Positions 17,266 to 25,762 of a DNA stretch of 64,000 bases are shown piece after piece. Position 1 is the first letter of the stretch. Every line of letters starts with the position of its first letter. The notes beneath the pieces are model-generated. The model saw only the letters and a list, made by a program, of their open reading frames with translations, was not told where the DNA came from and searched no databases. The DNA lies in assembly GCA_015056495.1 (NCBI GenBank), contig SVGC01000004.1, forward strand, positions 85,998 to 149,997, read 5' to 3'. The position numbers were made by a program, and so were the translations under genes. The stretch comes from Butyrivibrio sp. (GTDB taxonomy: Bacteria; Bacillota; Clostridia; Lachnospirales; Lachnospiraceae).

Positions 17266-17360
17266 GCAGCGGGATGCGAATCCGATATCGCGGTAATTAC
17301 CTTCGTCTGGCTGTCAACTCCCTGTTCAGTCAGCACTTAACGCATCGGTTTCTACTCTGC
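17266..17360 (-). ncRNA. Tetrahydrofolate (THF) riboswitch aptamer
   Basis: Read on the minus strand, the segment has the THF-I pattern: a closing stem GCAGAGTAG...GCTGC, the conserved GCGTTAAGTG, an AGGGAGTTGAC segment, ACGAAGG, CCGCGA and the 3' TTCGCATCCCGCTGC. It lies about 85 bases upstream of folT, the classical location. The order and identity of these conserved blocks make this a confident call by eye. Confidence 0.88.
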
Positions 17361-17416
17361 ATAAATTTTCTGAAAGCATTATATACACAAGTCTGGAGAA
17401 ATAGCAATATATTATT

Positions 17417-18775
17417 TTAAATATTTTGTGGCGTTTCCAGTTTTTTCCTAACATCCTTGATCACAAATATATAGCAGATGCCCGTAAATATTCCAGCTGC
17501 AAGCCATGCTGCAGGATCGCAGGCGGCTGCGAGGATATATATTTTGGAAACCATAGCAGCGGCAGCCATACCAAGACGAGCAAAAAGCTCTATGACACCG
17601 CCCATCATAGGCAGAAATCCATAGCCACAGCCCTGCATGGCATTTCTGAATATGAATATAAAACCAAGTGGTATGTAAAACATGATACACAAGTATATGT
17701 ACGGTCTCGCATAAGGCATCATTGCTGATATATCAACTGATGCGTCGAAGAAAAGTCCCAAAATATGCGGCAGTAGGAGCAGTGCTATGCCTGCAGCTAC
17801 GATAGCATAAGAGGAGCTGGCTATAAGCGCAGACTTAACGCCCTGTCTGATTCGCTTGTAGTCACCTTTACCATAATTTTGTCCGCAATAAGTAGACATT
17901 GTCTGACCCATAGCTGGGAAACCTTGTGTTAACAAGCTACTTAGCTTGGATGCAGCTGTATAAGCAGCAACGGCCTCGGATCCAAAGAGATTGATTGCAG
18001 CCTGCATGATCATAGTACCGGAAGCGGTAATACCGAACTGGAGAGCCATTGGGAGACCGACACGCATCTGATGAGCAGTATCCTTAGAATTGATCCTCCA
18101 GTCTTTTTTATCCGGCCACAGAATTGTAGCCTTTTTGATAATATAGATCAGACATGCAATAGCTGAAATGCCCTGAGATATATCTGTAGCAAGGGCTGCG
18201 CCCATTACACCTAGGCGCAGTCCGATGATAAAGATCAGATCAAATATGACATTAAGTCCTGCAGAGAGCATCAGGAAATAGAGCGGTACCTTACTGTTTC
18301 CTATTGATCTTAAAAAAGCAGAGAACAGGTTGTAAGATACACTGGCTACTATTCCATAGCAAATGGTTATGATATATGTTTTTGCATCATTAAAAATATC
18401 ATCCGGTGTATTCATAAGTCTGAGAATTGAGTCCATACTCATAACGCTGATGATGGTCATTGAGATGATAACAATGATGGACAGTAGTATTCCATTGGCA
18501 ACGCTTCGTTTTACACGTTTCATATCACCGGCGCCATAGCACTGGGACGTTAGTACAGTAAAGCCTGTGGTCAGTCCCTGGCTAAATCCAAGTACCAGAA
18601 ACATAATAGTACCAGTTGATCCTACGGCAGCCAGTGCATTTTGACTGACATAGCGGCCAACGATAATGGTATCAACCATGTTGTAGAGCTGCTGAAAAAG
18701 GTTTCCTAAAAACAGAGGAAACATGAATTTGATTATTATAGGGAATGGCTTCCCTTTAGTCATATCGAGTTCCAT
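17417..18775 (-). CDS. MATE-family multidrug/cation antiporter
   Basis: This 452-residue membrane protein has about twelve transmembrane helices in two homologous halves, the normal size for MATE (NorM/DinF) exporters. Marker segments are PLFLGNLFQQLYNMVDTIIVGRY at the start, AAVGSTGT, and TSQCYGAGD near residue 75, repeated as STYCGQNYGKGD in the second half. It probably expels drugs or metabolites using Na+ or H+. An AAAGGAA ribosome site precedes the ATG. It appears monocistronic and is unlinked to folT functionally. Confidence 0.9.
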   Translation of the reverse strand: MELDMTKGKPFPIIIKFMFPLFLGNLFQQLYNMVDTIIVGRYVSQNALAAVGSTGTIMFLVLGFSQGLTTGFTVLTSQCYGAGDMKRVKRSVANGILLSIIVIISMTIISVMSMDSILRLMNTPDDIFNDAKTYIITICYGIVASVSYNLFSAFLRSIGNSKVPLYFLMLSAGLNVIFDLIFIIGLRLGVMGAALATDISQGISAIACLIYIIKKATILWPDKKDWRINSKDTAHQMRVGLPMALQFGITASGTMIMQAAINLFGSEAVAAYTAASKLSSLLTQGFPAMGQTMSTYCGQNYGKGDYKRIRQGVKSALIASSSYAIVAAGIALLLLPHILGLFFDASVDISAMMPYARPYIYLCIMFYIPLGFIFIFRNAMQGCGYGFLPMMGGVIELFARLGMAAAAMVSKIYILAAACDPAAWLAAGIFTGICYIFVIKDVRKKLETPQNI

Positions 18776-18988
18776 AACTATTTCCTTTAATTTAATGATT
18801 TCTATAAGGTTATTATATCTTATGACTCTATGAATATGAAATACAAGATAATTTATAGAAATCCATGAATGAGTCGTTACTTGGACGAGCTTTTAGCGAG
18901 TGAACAGTAGCAATAAGGTAAGTTCTAAATCTACATTGTCATTATAGGGGCAGTCTGATATATTTGGAAAAATTTATACCGATGCATT
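18776..18988. other. Intergenic stretch with no recognised feature
   Basis: This is the region between the divergent MATE gene and the tyrS promoter. It is AT-rich and should hold the MATE promoter, but no clear -35/-10 pair, repeat or reading frame was seen. Confidence 0.5.
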
Positions 18989-18989
18989 A

Positions 18990-19018
18990 TTGACTTTTTT
19001 TTAATCAAAAAATAAAAT
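18990..19018 (+). promoter_or_regulatory. Promoter of the tyrS T-box transcript
   Basis: TTGACT (18990-18995), 17 bases, TAAAAT (19013-19018). Transcription would begin near 19025, just before the T-box Stem I. Confidence 0.7.
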
Positions 19019-19032
19019 AGATAAAAGTAAAG

Positions 19033-19350
19033 ACATTGATCAGAATAAGTAGTATCCAGAACCTGTTTTCAGAGAAGGGCCGGTTGGTGCGAGGCTTCAA
19101 ACAGACTAGATATGAATACCTCTGTGAGTCGCGTTGCAGAATTATCATAGATATAGTAGGCAACGACGGGATCCAGCCGTTAAAATGGAAGAGTATTGAA
19201 ATCCGGGATTTTTGTTAGGACTTTTTTACAAGAATCTGAGTTTTCTGTACTTACTGAGGTGTATGAAGTGATTCATACATAAACAAAGGTGGTAACACGT
19301 GATTTCACGTCCTTTGCATTCTATAAATGAGTGCAAGGGACTTTTTTATT
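19033..19350 (+). ncRNA. T-box leader, tyrosine-specific
   Basis: The leader shows the T-box order of elements. Stem I has an AGAGAAGGG...GGTTGGTGCGAGGCTTC region, and the specifier loop GAATACC carries codon TAC (Tyr) at 19117-19119. The antiterminator T-box AAAGGTGGTAACACG is at 19285-19299, where TGGT would pair with the 3' end of uncharged tRNA-Tyr. The terminator arms are GTCCTTTGCA and TGCAAGGGAC with a T-run (19309-19348). Specifier and downstream tyrS agree. Confidence 0.92.
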
Positions 19351-19389
19351 ATAAAAAGTCCCGCACTTCTACAAACAAGGAGGATAGCA

Positions 19390-20610
19390 ATGACAATTTA
19401 TGACGAGTTAAAACAGAGAGGCTTGATCGCCCAGGTTACTGATGAAGAAGAGATCAAAAACCTGATCAACAATGGTAAGGCTACATTTTATATTGGTTTT
19501 GACTGTACAGCAGACAGCTTGACAGCAGGACATTTTATGGCACTTACACTTATGAAGAGACTTCAGATGGCTGGAAATAAGCCAATCGCTCTTATTGGCG
19601 GTGGTACAACAATGATTGGTGATCCATCAGGACGTACAGATATGCGTAAGATGCTCACTAGAGAAGATATTGATCACAATGCAGAGTGCTTTAAGAGACA
19701 GATGGAGAAATTTATTGATTTCTCTGATGGTAAGGCTCTTATGGTAAATAACGCTGACTGGCTTCTCAAACTGAACTATGTTGACCTGCTTCGTGAGGTT
19801 GGAGCATGCTTTTCCGTTAATAACATGCTTCGTGCTGAGTGCTACAAGCAGCGTATGGAAAAGGGATTGAGCTTCCTTGAATTTAACTACATGATCATGC
19901 AGTCATACGATTTCTATCACATGTTCCAGGAATACAATTGTAATCTTGAATTTGGTGGTGACGATCAGTGGTCTAATATGCTTGGTGGTACAGAGCTTAT
20001 CCGTCGTAAGCTTGGTAAGGATGCTCACGCTATGACTATCACACTTCTTACAGATTCACAGGGCAAGAAGATGGGTAAGACAGCAGGTAATGCTGTATGG
20101 CTTGATCCAGCTAAGACATCTCCATATGATTTCTATCAGTACTGGAGAAATGTTGGTGATGCTGATGTAATCAAGTGCATCAGAATGTTGACATTCCTTC
20201 CTCTTGAGCAGATTGAAGAGATGGCTACATGGCAGGATAGCAAGCTTAATGAAGCAAAAGAGATCCTTGCATTTGAGCTTACAAAGATGGTACATGGCGA
20301 GGAAGAGGCACAGAAGGCACAGAACGCTGCTAAATCTCTTTTTGCAGGCGGAGCTGATATGTCCAATGTTCCTACAGCAGAGCTTAAGGAAGAAGACTTC
20401 AGAGATGGTGTTGTTGATATTCTTCAGGTACTTGTATCTGCAGGTCTGTGCAATACAAGAAGTGAAGCCAGAAGAGCTGTTGAGCAGGGTGGCGTAACAT
20501 TTGGTGATGAAAAGGTTACTGATGTTAAGGCTTCATACGATAAGTCAGTATTTGCTGAAGGCGTTCTTGTTAAGAAGGGTAAGAAAGCATTCAAGAAAGT
20601 TACTTGCTAA
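19390..20610 (+). CDS. tyrS: Tyrosyl-tRNA synthetase
   Basis: This cytosolic class I synthetase charges tRNA-Tyr. It has 406 residues from ATG 19390, which follows AGGAGGATAGCA; the longer open frame runs back into the T-box terminator. The HIGH-type motif is in GFDCTADSLTAGHF (about 36-49). The tyrosine-pocket segment is YDFYHMFQEYNCNLEFGGDDQW, and KKMGKT near residue 225 replaces KMSKS. A C-terminal S4 RNA-binding domain occupies roughly 340-406. Expression is controlled by tRNA-Tyr charging through the T-box. Confidence 0.95.
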   Translation: MTIYDELKQRGLIAQVTDEEEIKNLINNGKATFYIGFDCTADSLTAGHFMALTLMKRLQMAGNKPIALIGGGTTMIGDPSGRTDMRKMLTREDIDHNAECFKRQMEKFIDFSDGKALMVNNADWLLKLNYVDLLREVGACFSVNNMLRAECYKQRMEKGLSFLEFNYMIMQSYDFYHMFQEYNCNLEFGGDDQWSNMLGGTELIRRKLGKDAHAMTITLLTDSQGKKMGKTAGNAVWLDPAKTSPYDFYQYWRNVGDADVIKCIRMLTFLPLEQIEEMATWQDSKLNEAKEILAFELTKMVHGEEEAQKAQNAAKSLFAGGADMSNVPTAELKEEDFRDGVVDILQVLVSAGLCNTRSEARRAVEQGGVTFGDEKVTDVKASYDKSVFAEGVLVKKGKKAFKKVTC

Positions 20611-20671
20611 AAAAGTTTATAGATTGTTTATAAAAAATATTATCTATAAGACTAAAGTACTGGATTTTTAT

Positions 20672-20711
20672 GCCGATAAGTATCTTGAAAGAGATACTTA
20701 TCGGCTTTTTG
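20672..20711 (+). terminator. Terminator after tyrS
   Basis: GCCGATAAGTATCT and AGATACTTATCGGC form a 14-bp perfect stem with a 6-base loop, followed by TTTTT. A second weak hairpin (AGCCTCC...GGAAGGCTTTTTT, about 20797-20827) lies further downstream. Confidence 0.9.
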
Positions 20712-20914
20712 CTATGCAAAAGGATTTGTATAGTTTAGATGCTAAGGACAGCGAATGATACTTAAAAACATCTATTCATACATTTTTTTCAATGCATAGC
20801 CTCCGGATTTTGGAAGGCTTTTTTGTTGTGTTAATATTATTATAAATACTAAAGCATGAACATTAATTTACTATTTGATGAAATAGTTTCATTATTTTTT
20901 AAGGAGGAATGACT

Positions 20915-21568
20915 ATGGCTATTGATTTTAATCCTGATGTAACCAATGTTTACTCTAATGCATCTGCTGTAAATAATGTTCCAAAAGTTGATACTGATAA
21001 AAAGGCAGCTGACAAAGCTTCTGAAACTAAAGTTTCTGAAAAAGATGCAGCAGCTGCTGGAGCTGTATTTGAAAAGTCTGATGAAAAGAAGGCTGCTACT
21101 TATTCCATCAATAAGATGAGTGAAGAAGACAGAGCTAATCTTATATCTCAGATGAAAGCAGATCAGGAGTCCAGAGTTAAACAGCTTACTGACATGGTAG
21201 CCAAGATGATGTCAGATCAGGGCAAGGCTTATGGAATTGCTACTGGAGATGATAGTGTCTGGAAGCTGTTTGCAGATGGCAAAGTAACTGTGACAGAAGC
21301 AGCCAAGAAACAGGCTCAGGAAGATATTTCTGAGGATGGTTATTGGGGCGTAAAGCAGACATCTCAGAGACTATTTGATTTTGCAAGTGCTCTTGCAGGT
21401 GATGATGTTGAAAAGATGAAGAAGATGCAGGGCGCAATGGAAGAGGGCTACAAAGCTGCAACAAAGGCTTGGGGCAAGGAACTTCCAGATATCAGCAAAC
21501 AGACAATTGATGCTGCTAATAAATTATTTGAAGATTATTATGCAAGCAAAGCTGATGTAGAGGCATGA
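20915..21568 (+). CDS. Conserved clostridial protein of unknown function (DUF5610-like)
   Basis: The protein has 217 residues from ATG 20915, seven bases after AGGAGG; the ATG at 20909 is too close. There is no signal peptide. The N-terminus is Ala/Lys/Glu-rich and disordered. A helical C-terminal domain contains DGYWGVKQTSQRLFDFASAL and WGKELPDISKQTIDA, a pattern I associate with DUF5610-type proteins. Its N-terminal style (MAIDFNPDVTNVYSN) recalls the protein at 45129. It stands alone between terminators; no function is known to me. Confidence 0.7.
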   Translation: MAIDFNPDVTNVYSNASAVNNVPKVDTDKKAADKASETKVSEKDAAAAGAVFEKSDEKKAATYSINKMSEEDRANLISQMKADQESRVKQLTDMVAKMMSDQGKAYGIATGDDSVWKLFADGKVTVTEAAKKQAQEDISEDGYWGVKQTSQRLFDFASALAGDDVEKMKKMQGAMEEGYKAATKAWGKELPDISKQTIDAANKLFEDYYASKADVEA

Positions 21569-21805
21569 TCAAATAAATGCGCATATGATGCATTTTCTTG
21601 AATTATTCGTTTTATAAATAATGAAATCAATATACTTTTAACTGGTATTTGACACAAATAATAAGACATTGCAATTACTGGGAATGGTACGCCCGGATAA
21701 ATAATTGCCATGTCTTATTATTTTTTTATAGGTAATGCATCTACCCTAGGATTGAGAGTGCTTTAAGGGATACTCTTTATTCTGAAATATTTTATAAAAA
21801 GCATA
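21569..21805. other. Intergenic region with a long terminator hairpin
   Basis: AATAATAAGACATTGCAATT (from 21657) pairs with its near-complement ending in ATGTCTTATTATT and a 7-base T-run (to about 21727). It terminates the gene at 20915. Nothing else was recognised before the ArsR promoter. Confidence 0.7.
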
Positions 21806-21862
21806 TTGACTAATCAGAGGTCTTGTTTTAATATGAACATATGAACAGTTATTCATATGTTC
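21806..21862 (+). promoter_or_regulatory. ArsR-family promoter and operator
   Basis: TTGACT (21806-21811), 17 bases, TAATAT (21829-21834). Directly after the -10, GAACATATGAA (21835-21845) and TTCATATGTTC (21852-21862) form an 11-6-11 inverted repeat. This matches the ATATGAACA-type operators of SmtB/CzrA/CadC repressors and covers the likely start of transcription. Confidence 0.85.
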
Positions 21863-21892
21863 AAAAAATAATTATTTGAAAGTGAGGACAAT

Positions 21893-22252
21893 ATGGCTAT
21901 ACGTGATGTGGATCAATGTGATGAATATTGTGTTCATAATGATAAGGTACATGAAGTAGCTTCGCATATGCCTGATGAAGATGAATTATATGACCTGGCT
22001 GAACTTTTCAAGGTCTTTGGTGATTCTACAAGGATCAAGATCCTTTTTGCATTATATCAATCAGAGATATGTGTATGCGACTTGGCCGAGACTCTTACCA
22101 TGACTCAGTCAGCTGTATCTCATCAGCTTAAGATCTTGAAACAGGCCAAGCTTGTTAACAGCAGAAGAGATGGCAAGCAGGTCTACTATTTTCTGGCAGA
22201 TGATCATGTAAAGACCATCATTGCTCAAGGCAGAGACCATATAGAAGAGTAA
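21893..22252 (+). CDS. ArsR/SmtB-family metal-sensing repressor (Zn/Cd type)
   Basis: This 119-residue winged-helix repressor is released from DNA by metal. It carries two possible sensor sites: the alpha3 box ICVCDL (C60, C62) with N-terminal C9, C13 and H15, as in CadC, and the alpha5 set D103/D104, H105, H116, E119, as in SmtB and CzrA. The recognition helix is TMTQSAVSHQLKIL. It should repress its own operon through the inverted repeat at 21835-21862. The chaperone and ATPase that follow support a Zn2+/Cd2+/Pb2+ role. Confidence 0.9.
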   Translation: MAIRDVDQCDEYCVHNDKVHEVASHMPDEDELYDLAELFKVFGDSTRIKILFALYQSEICVCDLAETLTMTQSAVSHQLKILKQAKLVNSRRDGKQVYYFLADDHVKTIIAQGRDHIEE

Positions 22253-22342
22253 ACAATATTATAAACATGTTACTTAGTAATGAAACAAATAAAAAAAGGT
22301 GAGCCGTAAGGCTATAAATATACCTTTATGGAGGGAATGAAT

Positions 22343-22558
22343 ATGAAGAAAAAATTTAAATGTGAAATTGATTGTGCAGATTGTGCTTCAAAAGTTGAAG
22401 CTGCTATCAAGAAAGTAGATGGCGTTAAAGACGCAAGTGTTAATTTTCTTACACAGAAGTTCATGCTTGAAGCTGATGAAGACAGATACGATGAAGTATT
22501 AAAGGCAGCTATTGCTGCTGGTAAAAAGGCTGAAGACGAATTTGAAGTTGAAGTCTGA
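22343..22558 (+). CDS. HMA-domain metallochaperone-like protein
   Basis: The product has 71 residues from ATG 22343, seven bases after GGAGGG. It is a single ferredoxin-like HMA domain with the metal motif DCADCASKVE (CX2C). It probably hands Zn2+/Cd2+ to the following ATPase, which lacks its own N-terminal HMA domain. The two together therefore equal the usual ZntA/CadA architecture split into two genes. A REP-like palindrome lies in the gap between them. Confidence 0.85.
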   Translation: MKKKFKCEIDCADCASKVEAAIKKVDGVKDASVNFLTQKFMLEADEDRYDEVLKAAIAAGKKAEDEFEVEV

Positions 22559-22564
22559 GGTATA

Positions 22565-22648
22565 GGTAAGTGAGTCACTGGGGACGTATCAGATTGACTC
22601 ATTGTGCACAATGAGTCAATCTGATACGTCCCCGGTGACTTACTTACC
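22565..22648. repeat. 84-bp REP-like palindrome inside the Zn/Cd operon
   Basis: Two 42-base arms meet without a loop at GTG|CAC (22606/22607), with only two mismatches. Each arm contains GGGGACGTATCAGATTGACTC. It is the largest member of the family seen at 13389 and 39380. No T-run follows on the plus strand, so it need not terminate, but the RNA would fold into a very long hairpin between chaperone and ATPase genes. Confidence 0.9.
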
Positions 22649-22682
22649 CTAATACAGCATACGAAAATACGAGGACTATATT

Positions 22683-24575
22683 ATGAATAAAAAACAAAAG
22701 AAGGTTTTATACAGAATCATAGTTTCAGGCATTTTATTCTTTTTATTTTTGATATTGGAAAAAACAGGAGTACTTGAACCAGTACCTATTGTAGTTCAGG
22801 GACTTCTTTTTCTTGTACCATATCTGATCATTGGATATGACGTACTTTATAGAGCTTTTAGAAATATTAGGAACGGACATGTTTTTGATGAACATTTCCT
22901 TATGATGATTGCCACATTTGCAGCATTTGCAACAGGTGAGTTTTCGGAAGGCTGTGCTGTTATGCTCTTTTACCAGGTAGGTGAGCTGTTCCAGAGCGTT
23001 GCTGTAGGTAAGTCAAGACAGTCTATTACTGAAATGATGAGTATTGCTCCTGATTTTGCCAATATTTTAAAGGACAATGGTGAGATCGAAGAGGTTGATC
23101 CTGAAGATGTTAATATTGGTGATACTATCGTTGTTAAAGCAGGTGAAAAGATACCTCTTGACGGAACTGTTATTGAGGGCGAGTCTTTCCTTGATACTGC
23201 TGCACTTACCGGTGAGTCAGTGCCTAGAAAGGTCAAGACCGGTGAAGAAGTATACAGCGGATGCGTTAACGGCGAAGGAACACTTAAGATCAAAGTCAGC
23301 AAGATATATGAGGATTCTACAGTTGCCAAGATCCTGGAAATGGTTGAAAATGCCAGTTCCAAGAAAGCAAGACTGGAGAATTTCATTACAAGATTTGCAA
23401 GAGTATACACACCTATTGTTACAATCGGTGCTGTGCTACTAGCGCTCCTATTGCCGCTTTTTACTGACCTTACCTTCGTTAATAGTATTCAAAGAGCTTG
23501 TATATTCCTGATCGTGTCCTGCCCATGCGCTCTGGTTATTTCTGTTCCGCTGGGATTTTTTGGTGGGATTGGAGCAGCTTCTAAAGTGGGTGTTCTTGTT
23601 AAAGGCAGTAATTACCTCGAAGCGATCGCTGATGTAAATACAATTGTTTTTGATAAGACAGGAACACTTACCAAGGGTGAGTTTAAGGTATCACAGATAC
23701 TGCCATCCAAGGCTTTTTCAGAGCAGAATGCCAATGCAAAAGAAGATCTTATCAAACTGGCAGCATTTGGCGAAGCTCTGTCCAATCATCCAATTGCTAT
23801 GTCAATCAAGGAGGCATTTGGAGGCCAGCTTGATACTTCACTTATCAAAGATAATACAGAAGTAGCAGGTCAGGGAATCTGTGCATTATATAAGGGCAAA
23901 AAACTTCTTGTAGGTAACGCCAAGCTTATGGCGGCTCAGAATATCTCATATGAGGAATGTCATGAATATGGAACAATAATATATGTTGCTTATGACGGTA
24001 CATTTGCTGGTACAGTCATTATCGCTGATACTATAAAAGAAGGTGCAGCAGAAGCAATCTCAGCCATGAAGAGTGTTGGCATAAGAAAAACTGTTATGTT
24101 GACCGGTGATAGAGCTGAGACAGCCCAGGCTGTTGCTGGCAAGATCGGTATAGATGAAGTTCACTCAGATCTTCTTCCTGGAGATAAGGTTGATCAGGTT
24201 GAAGCTATCATGTCACAAACATCTGGTAAAGACAAAGTATCATTTGTTGGTGATGGAATAAATGATGCCCCTGTCCTTATGCGAGCTGATGTAGGTATTG
24301 CTATGGGATCCCTTGGAAGTGATGCTGCTATTGAAGCGGCTGACATTGTTCTGATGGATGATGATATCAGCAAGATTGCATTCGTTGTTAAAATAGCAAG
24401 AAAAACTATGGGAATAGTAAAACAGAACATAACTTTTGCTATTGGTGTAAAGGTACTTGTCCTTATCCTTGGTGCATTCGGATTAGCTTCAATGTGGGCT
24501 GCAGTCTTTGCAGATGTTGGTGTTGCAGTAATTGCCATTCTTAATTCTATGAGAACATTGAATATAAAAAAGTGA
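22683..24575 (+). CDS. Zn/Cd/Pb-type P1B ATPase
   Basis: This 630-residue heavy-metal efflux pump has the Zn/Cd-type transmembrane motif SCPCALVISVPLGFFGG (CPC near residue 278), phosphorylation loop DKTGTLT (about 323), SNHPIA in the nucleotide domain and GDGINDAP (about 523). The actuator motif is LTGES. It begins directly with membrane helices; the metal-binding HMA domain is encoded separately upstream. Regulation is by the ArsR repressor of the operon. The CPC context argues for Zn2+/Cd2+/Pb2+ rather than copper, whose pump is encoded at 42263. Confidence 0.92.
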   Translation: MNKKQKKVLYRIIVSGILFFLFLILEKTGVLEPVPIVVQGLLFLVPYLIIGYDVLYRAFRNIRNGHVFDEHFLMMIATFAAFATGEFSEGCAVMLFYQVGELFQSVAVGKSRQSITEMMSIAPDFANILKDNGEIEEVDPEDVNIGDTIVVKAGEKIPLDGTVIEGESFLDTAALTGESVPRKVKTGEEVYSGCVNGEGTLKIKVSKIYEDSTVAKILEMVENASSKKARLENFITRFARVYTPIVTIGAVLLALLLPLFTDLTFVNSIQRACIFLIVSCPCALVISVPLGFFGGIGAASKVGVLVKGSNYLEAIADVNTIVFDKTGTLTKGEFKVSQILPSKAFSEQNANAKEDLIKLAAFGEALSNHPIAMSIKEAFGGQLDTSLIKDNTEVAGQGICALYKGKKLLVGNAKLMAAQNISYEECHEYGTIIYVAYDGTFAGTVIIADTIKEGAAEAISAMKSVGIRKTVMLTGDRAETAQAVAGKIGIDEVHSDLLPGDKVDQVEAIMSQTSGKDKVSFVGDGINDAPVLMRADVGIAMGSLGSDAAIEAADIVLMDDDISKIAFVVKIARKTMGIVKQNITFAIGVKVLVLILGAFGLASMWAAVFADVGVAVIAILNSMRTLNIKK

Positions 24576-24666
24576 TCGTGAATCGCCCTTCATAGTTTTC
24601 TGTACTATTTATGGTTAAAAATATTTTTAAAATGTACAAATTGTAGAGATTTTTATATTTACGATA

Positions 24667-24675
24667 TGTTATAAT
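24667..24675 (+). promoter_or_regulatory. Extended -10 promoter for the STAS gene
   Basis: TGTTATAAT gives a TGn-extended consensus -10 box about 50 bases before the STAS start codon. No good -35 hexamer is present, which is tolerated with an extended -10. Confidence 0.5.
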
Positions 24676-24727
24676 CAAGTAGTACGTAAATGTGCACCTA
24701 TTTATTTTTTTATGAAGGAGAAAAGAT

Positions 24728-25027
24728 ATGACAATTGAAAAGAAGAAAGATGGCAGTAAAGTAACATTTGCTCTTGAAGGAAGACTTGATACTACAACTT
24801 CTCCTGAACTCGAGGCTCAACTTAAGGATGATCTTAATGATGTAACAGAGCTTATATTTGATATGGATAAGCTTGAGTATATTTCATCAGCGGGTTTAAG
24901 AGTACTCTTATCTGCACAGAAGGTTATGAACAAGCAGGGCAGTATGAAGGTCGTTAAAGTTAATGAGGACATTATGGAAATCTTCGATGTTACAGGCTTT
25001 TCTGATATTCTTACTATCGAAAAATAA
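24728..25027 (+). CDS. STAS-domain protein (anti-sigma factor antagonist type)
   Basis: The product is a single 99-residue STAS domain of the SpoIIAA/RsbV type. The phosphoacceptor loop is YISSAGLRVLL (serine near residue 58-59), so it is probably switched by phosphorylation. An AAGGAG ribosome site precedes the ATG. The next gene encodes an RsbW-like protein, which suggests a partner-switching pair, although no sigma factor gene is adjacent. Confidence 0.88.
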   Translation: MTIEKKKDGSKVTFALEGRLDTTTSPELEAQLKDDLNDVTELIFDMDKLEYISSAGLRVLLSAQKVMNKQGSMKVVKVNEDIMEIFDVTGFSDILTIEK

Positions 25028-25047
25028 ATAGCTGATCGGAGGGGGAA

Positions 25048-25674
25048 ATGATCAAATCACGTGAATTAACTTTTACTACTGACGCATCAGATATGCCTGA
25101 TATCTTGAAAGAAGCTGAGAGTTTTGCATCTCGACTTGGCTTATCCGGAAAAGAGGAGAGACGTTTCAGACTGCTTGTAGAAGAGACAACTGAGATGCTT
25201 AAGACTATTACAGGTGATCACAATATTCAGATTTCATTTATTGAAGATGAAAAAGATATTGCCATTCATCTTGAAACAGATACTCTTATGAACCTTGAGA
25301 TGCATGATAAACTTATATCTGTATCAAAATCAGGTAAAAACGAGTCTGCAAAAGGAATTTTAGGTAAGATCAGAGAAGCATTTGAACTTGCCGCTATGTT
25401 ACCTAATTCTAATACAACAGATTCATGGGTACTTTATGGTTCACCTGCCATGATAATGGGTGTTCCTGCTGATTCCAGTTCAATCAGCATGACAGAAACT
25501 ATGTGCTGGTCACTTTCATGTTACCGTGAAAATCTTCAGGGTGATGATTCACCTAAGAAGGAAGAAGCATGGGACGAACTTGAGAAATCAGTTGTTGCTA
25601 ATCTGGCTGATGATGTTCGTATTGGAATCGTTGATAGCCATGTAGTAATGGATGTTATAAGAAATAAAGCTTAA
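25048..25674 (+). CDS. RsbW-like protein without recognisable glycine boxes
   Basis: The 208-residue protein starts after CGGAGGGGG. Residues 1-60 resemble the start of serine-kinase anti-sigma factors, with the N-box-like helix RRFRLLVEETTEML near residue 45. The glycine-rich ATP-lid boxes expected later are not visible. The C-terminal half (SWVLYGSPAMIMGVPADS onward) is unfamiliar. Adjacent to the STAS gene, it may be a degenerate or non-kinase partner. A terminator follows. Confidence 0.6.
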   Translation: MIKSRELTFTTDASDMPDILKEAESFASRLGLSGKEERRFRLLVEETTEMLKTITGDHNIQISFIEDEKDIAIHLETDTLMNLEMHDKLISVSKSGKNESAKGILGKIREAFELAAMLPNSNTTDSWVLYGSPAMIMGVPADSSSISMTETMCWSLSCYRENLQGDDSPKKEEAWDELEKSVVANLADDVRIGIVDSHVVMDVIRNKA

Positions 25675-25687
25675 AAATAATGATAAT

Positions 25688-25727
25688 CTCTGCATTTTAT
25701 TTTATAATAAATTGCAGAGGTTTTTCT
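25688..25727 (+). terminator. Terminator after the STAS/RsbW-like pair
   Basis: CTCTGCA and TGCAGAG close an AT-rich hairpin (25688-25719) followed by GTTTTTC. Confidence 0.75.
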
Positions 25728-25762
25728 TTATACTAAACTTTTTAAACTGAAGAGAGAAAAAA

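Noticed and set aside
17181..17336. N-terminal extension of FolT (52 extra residues)
   Set aside because: The segment coincides with the THF riboswitch 3' half and its expression platform; a far better ribosome site precedes ATG 17180.
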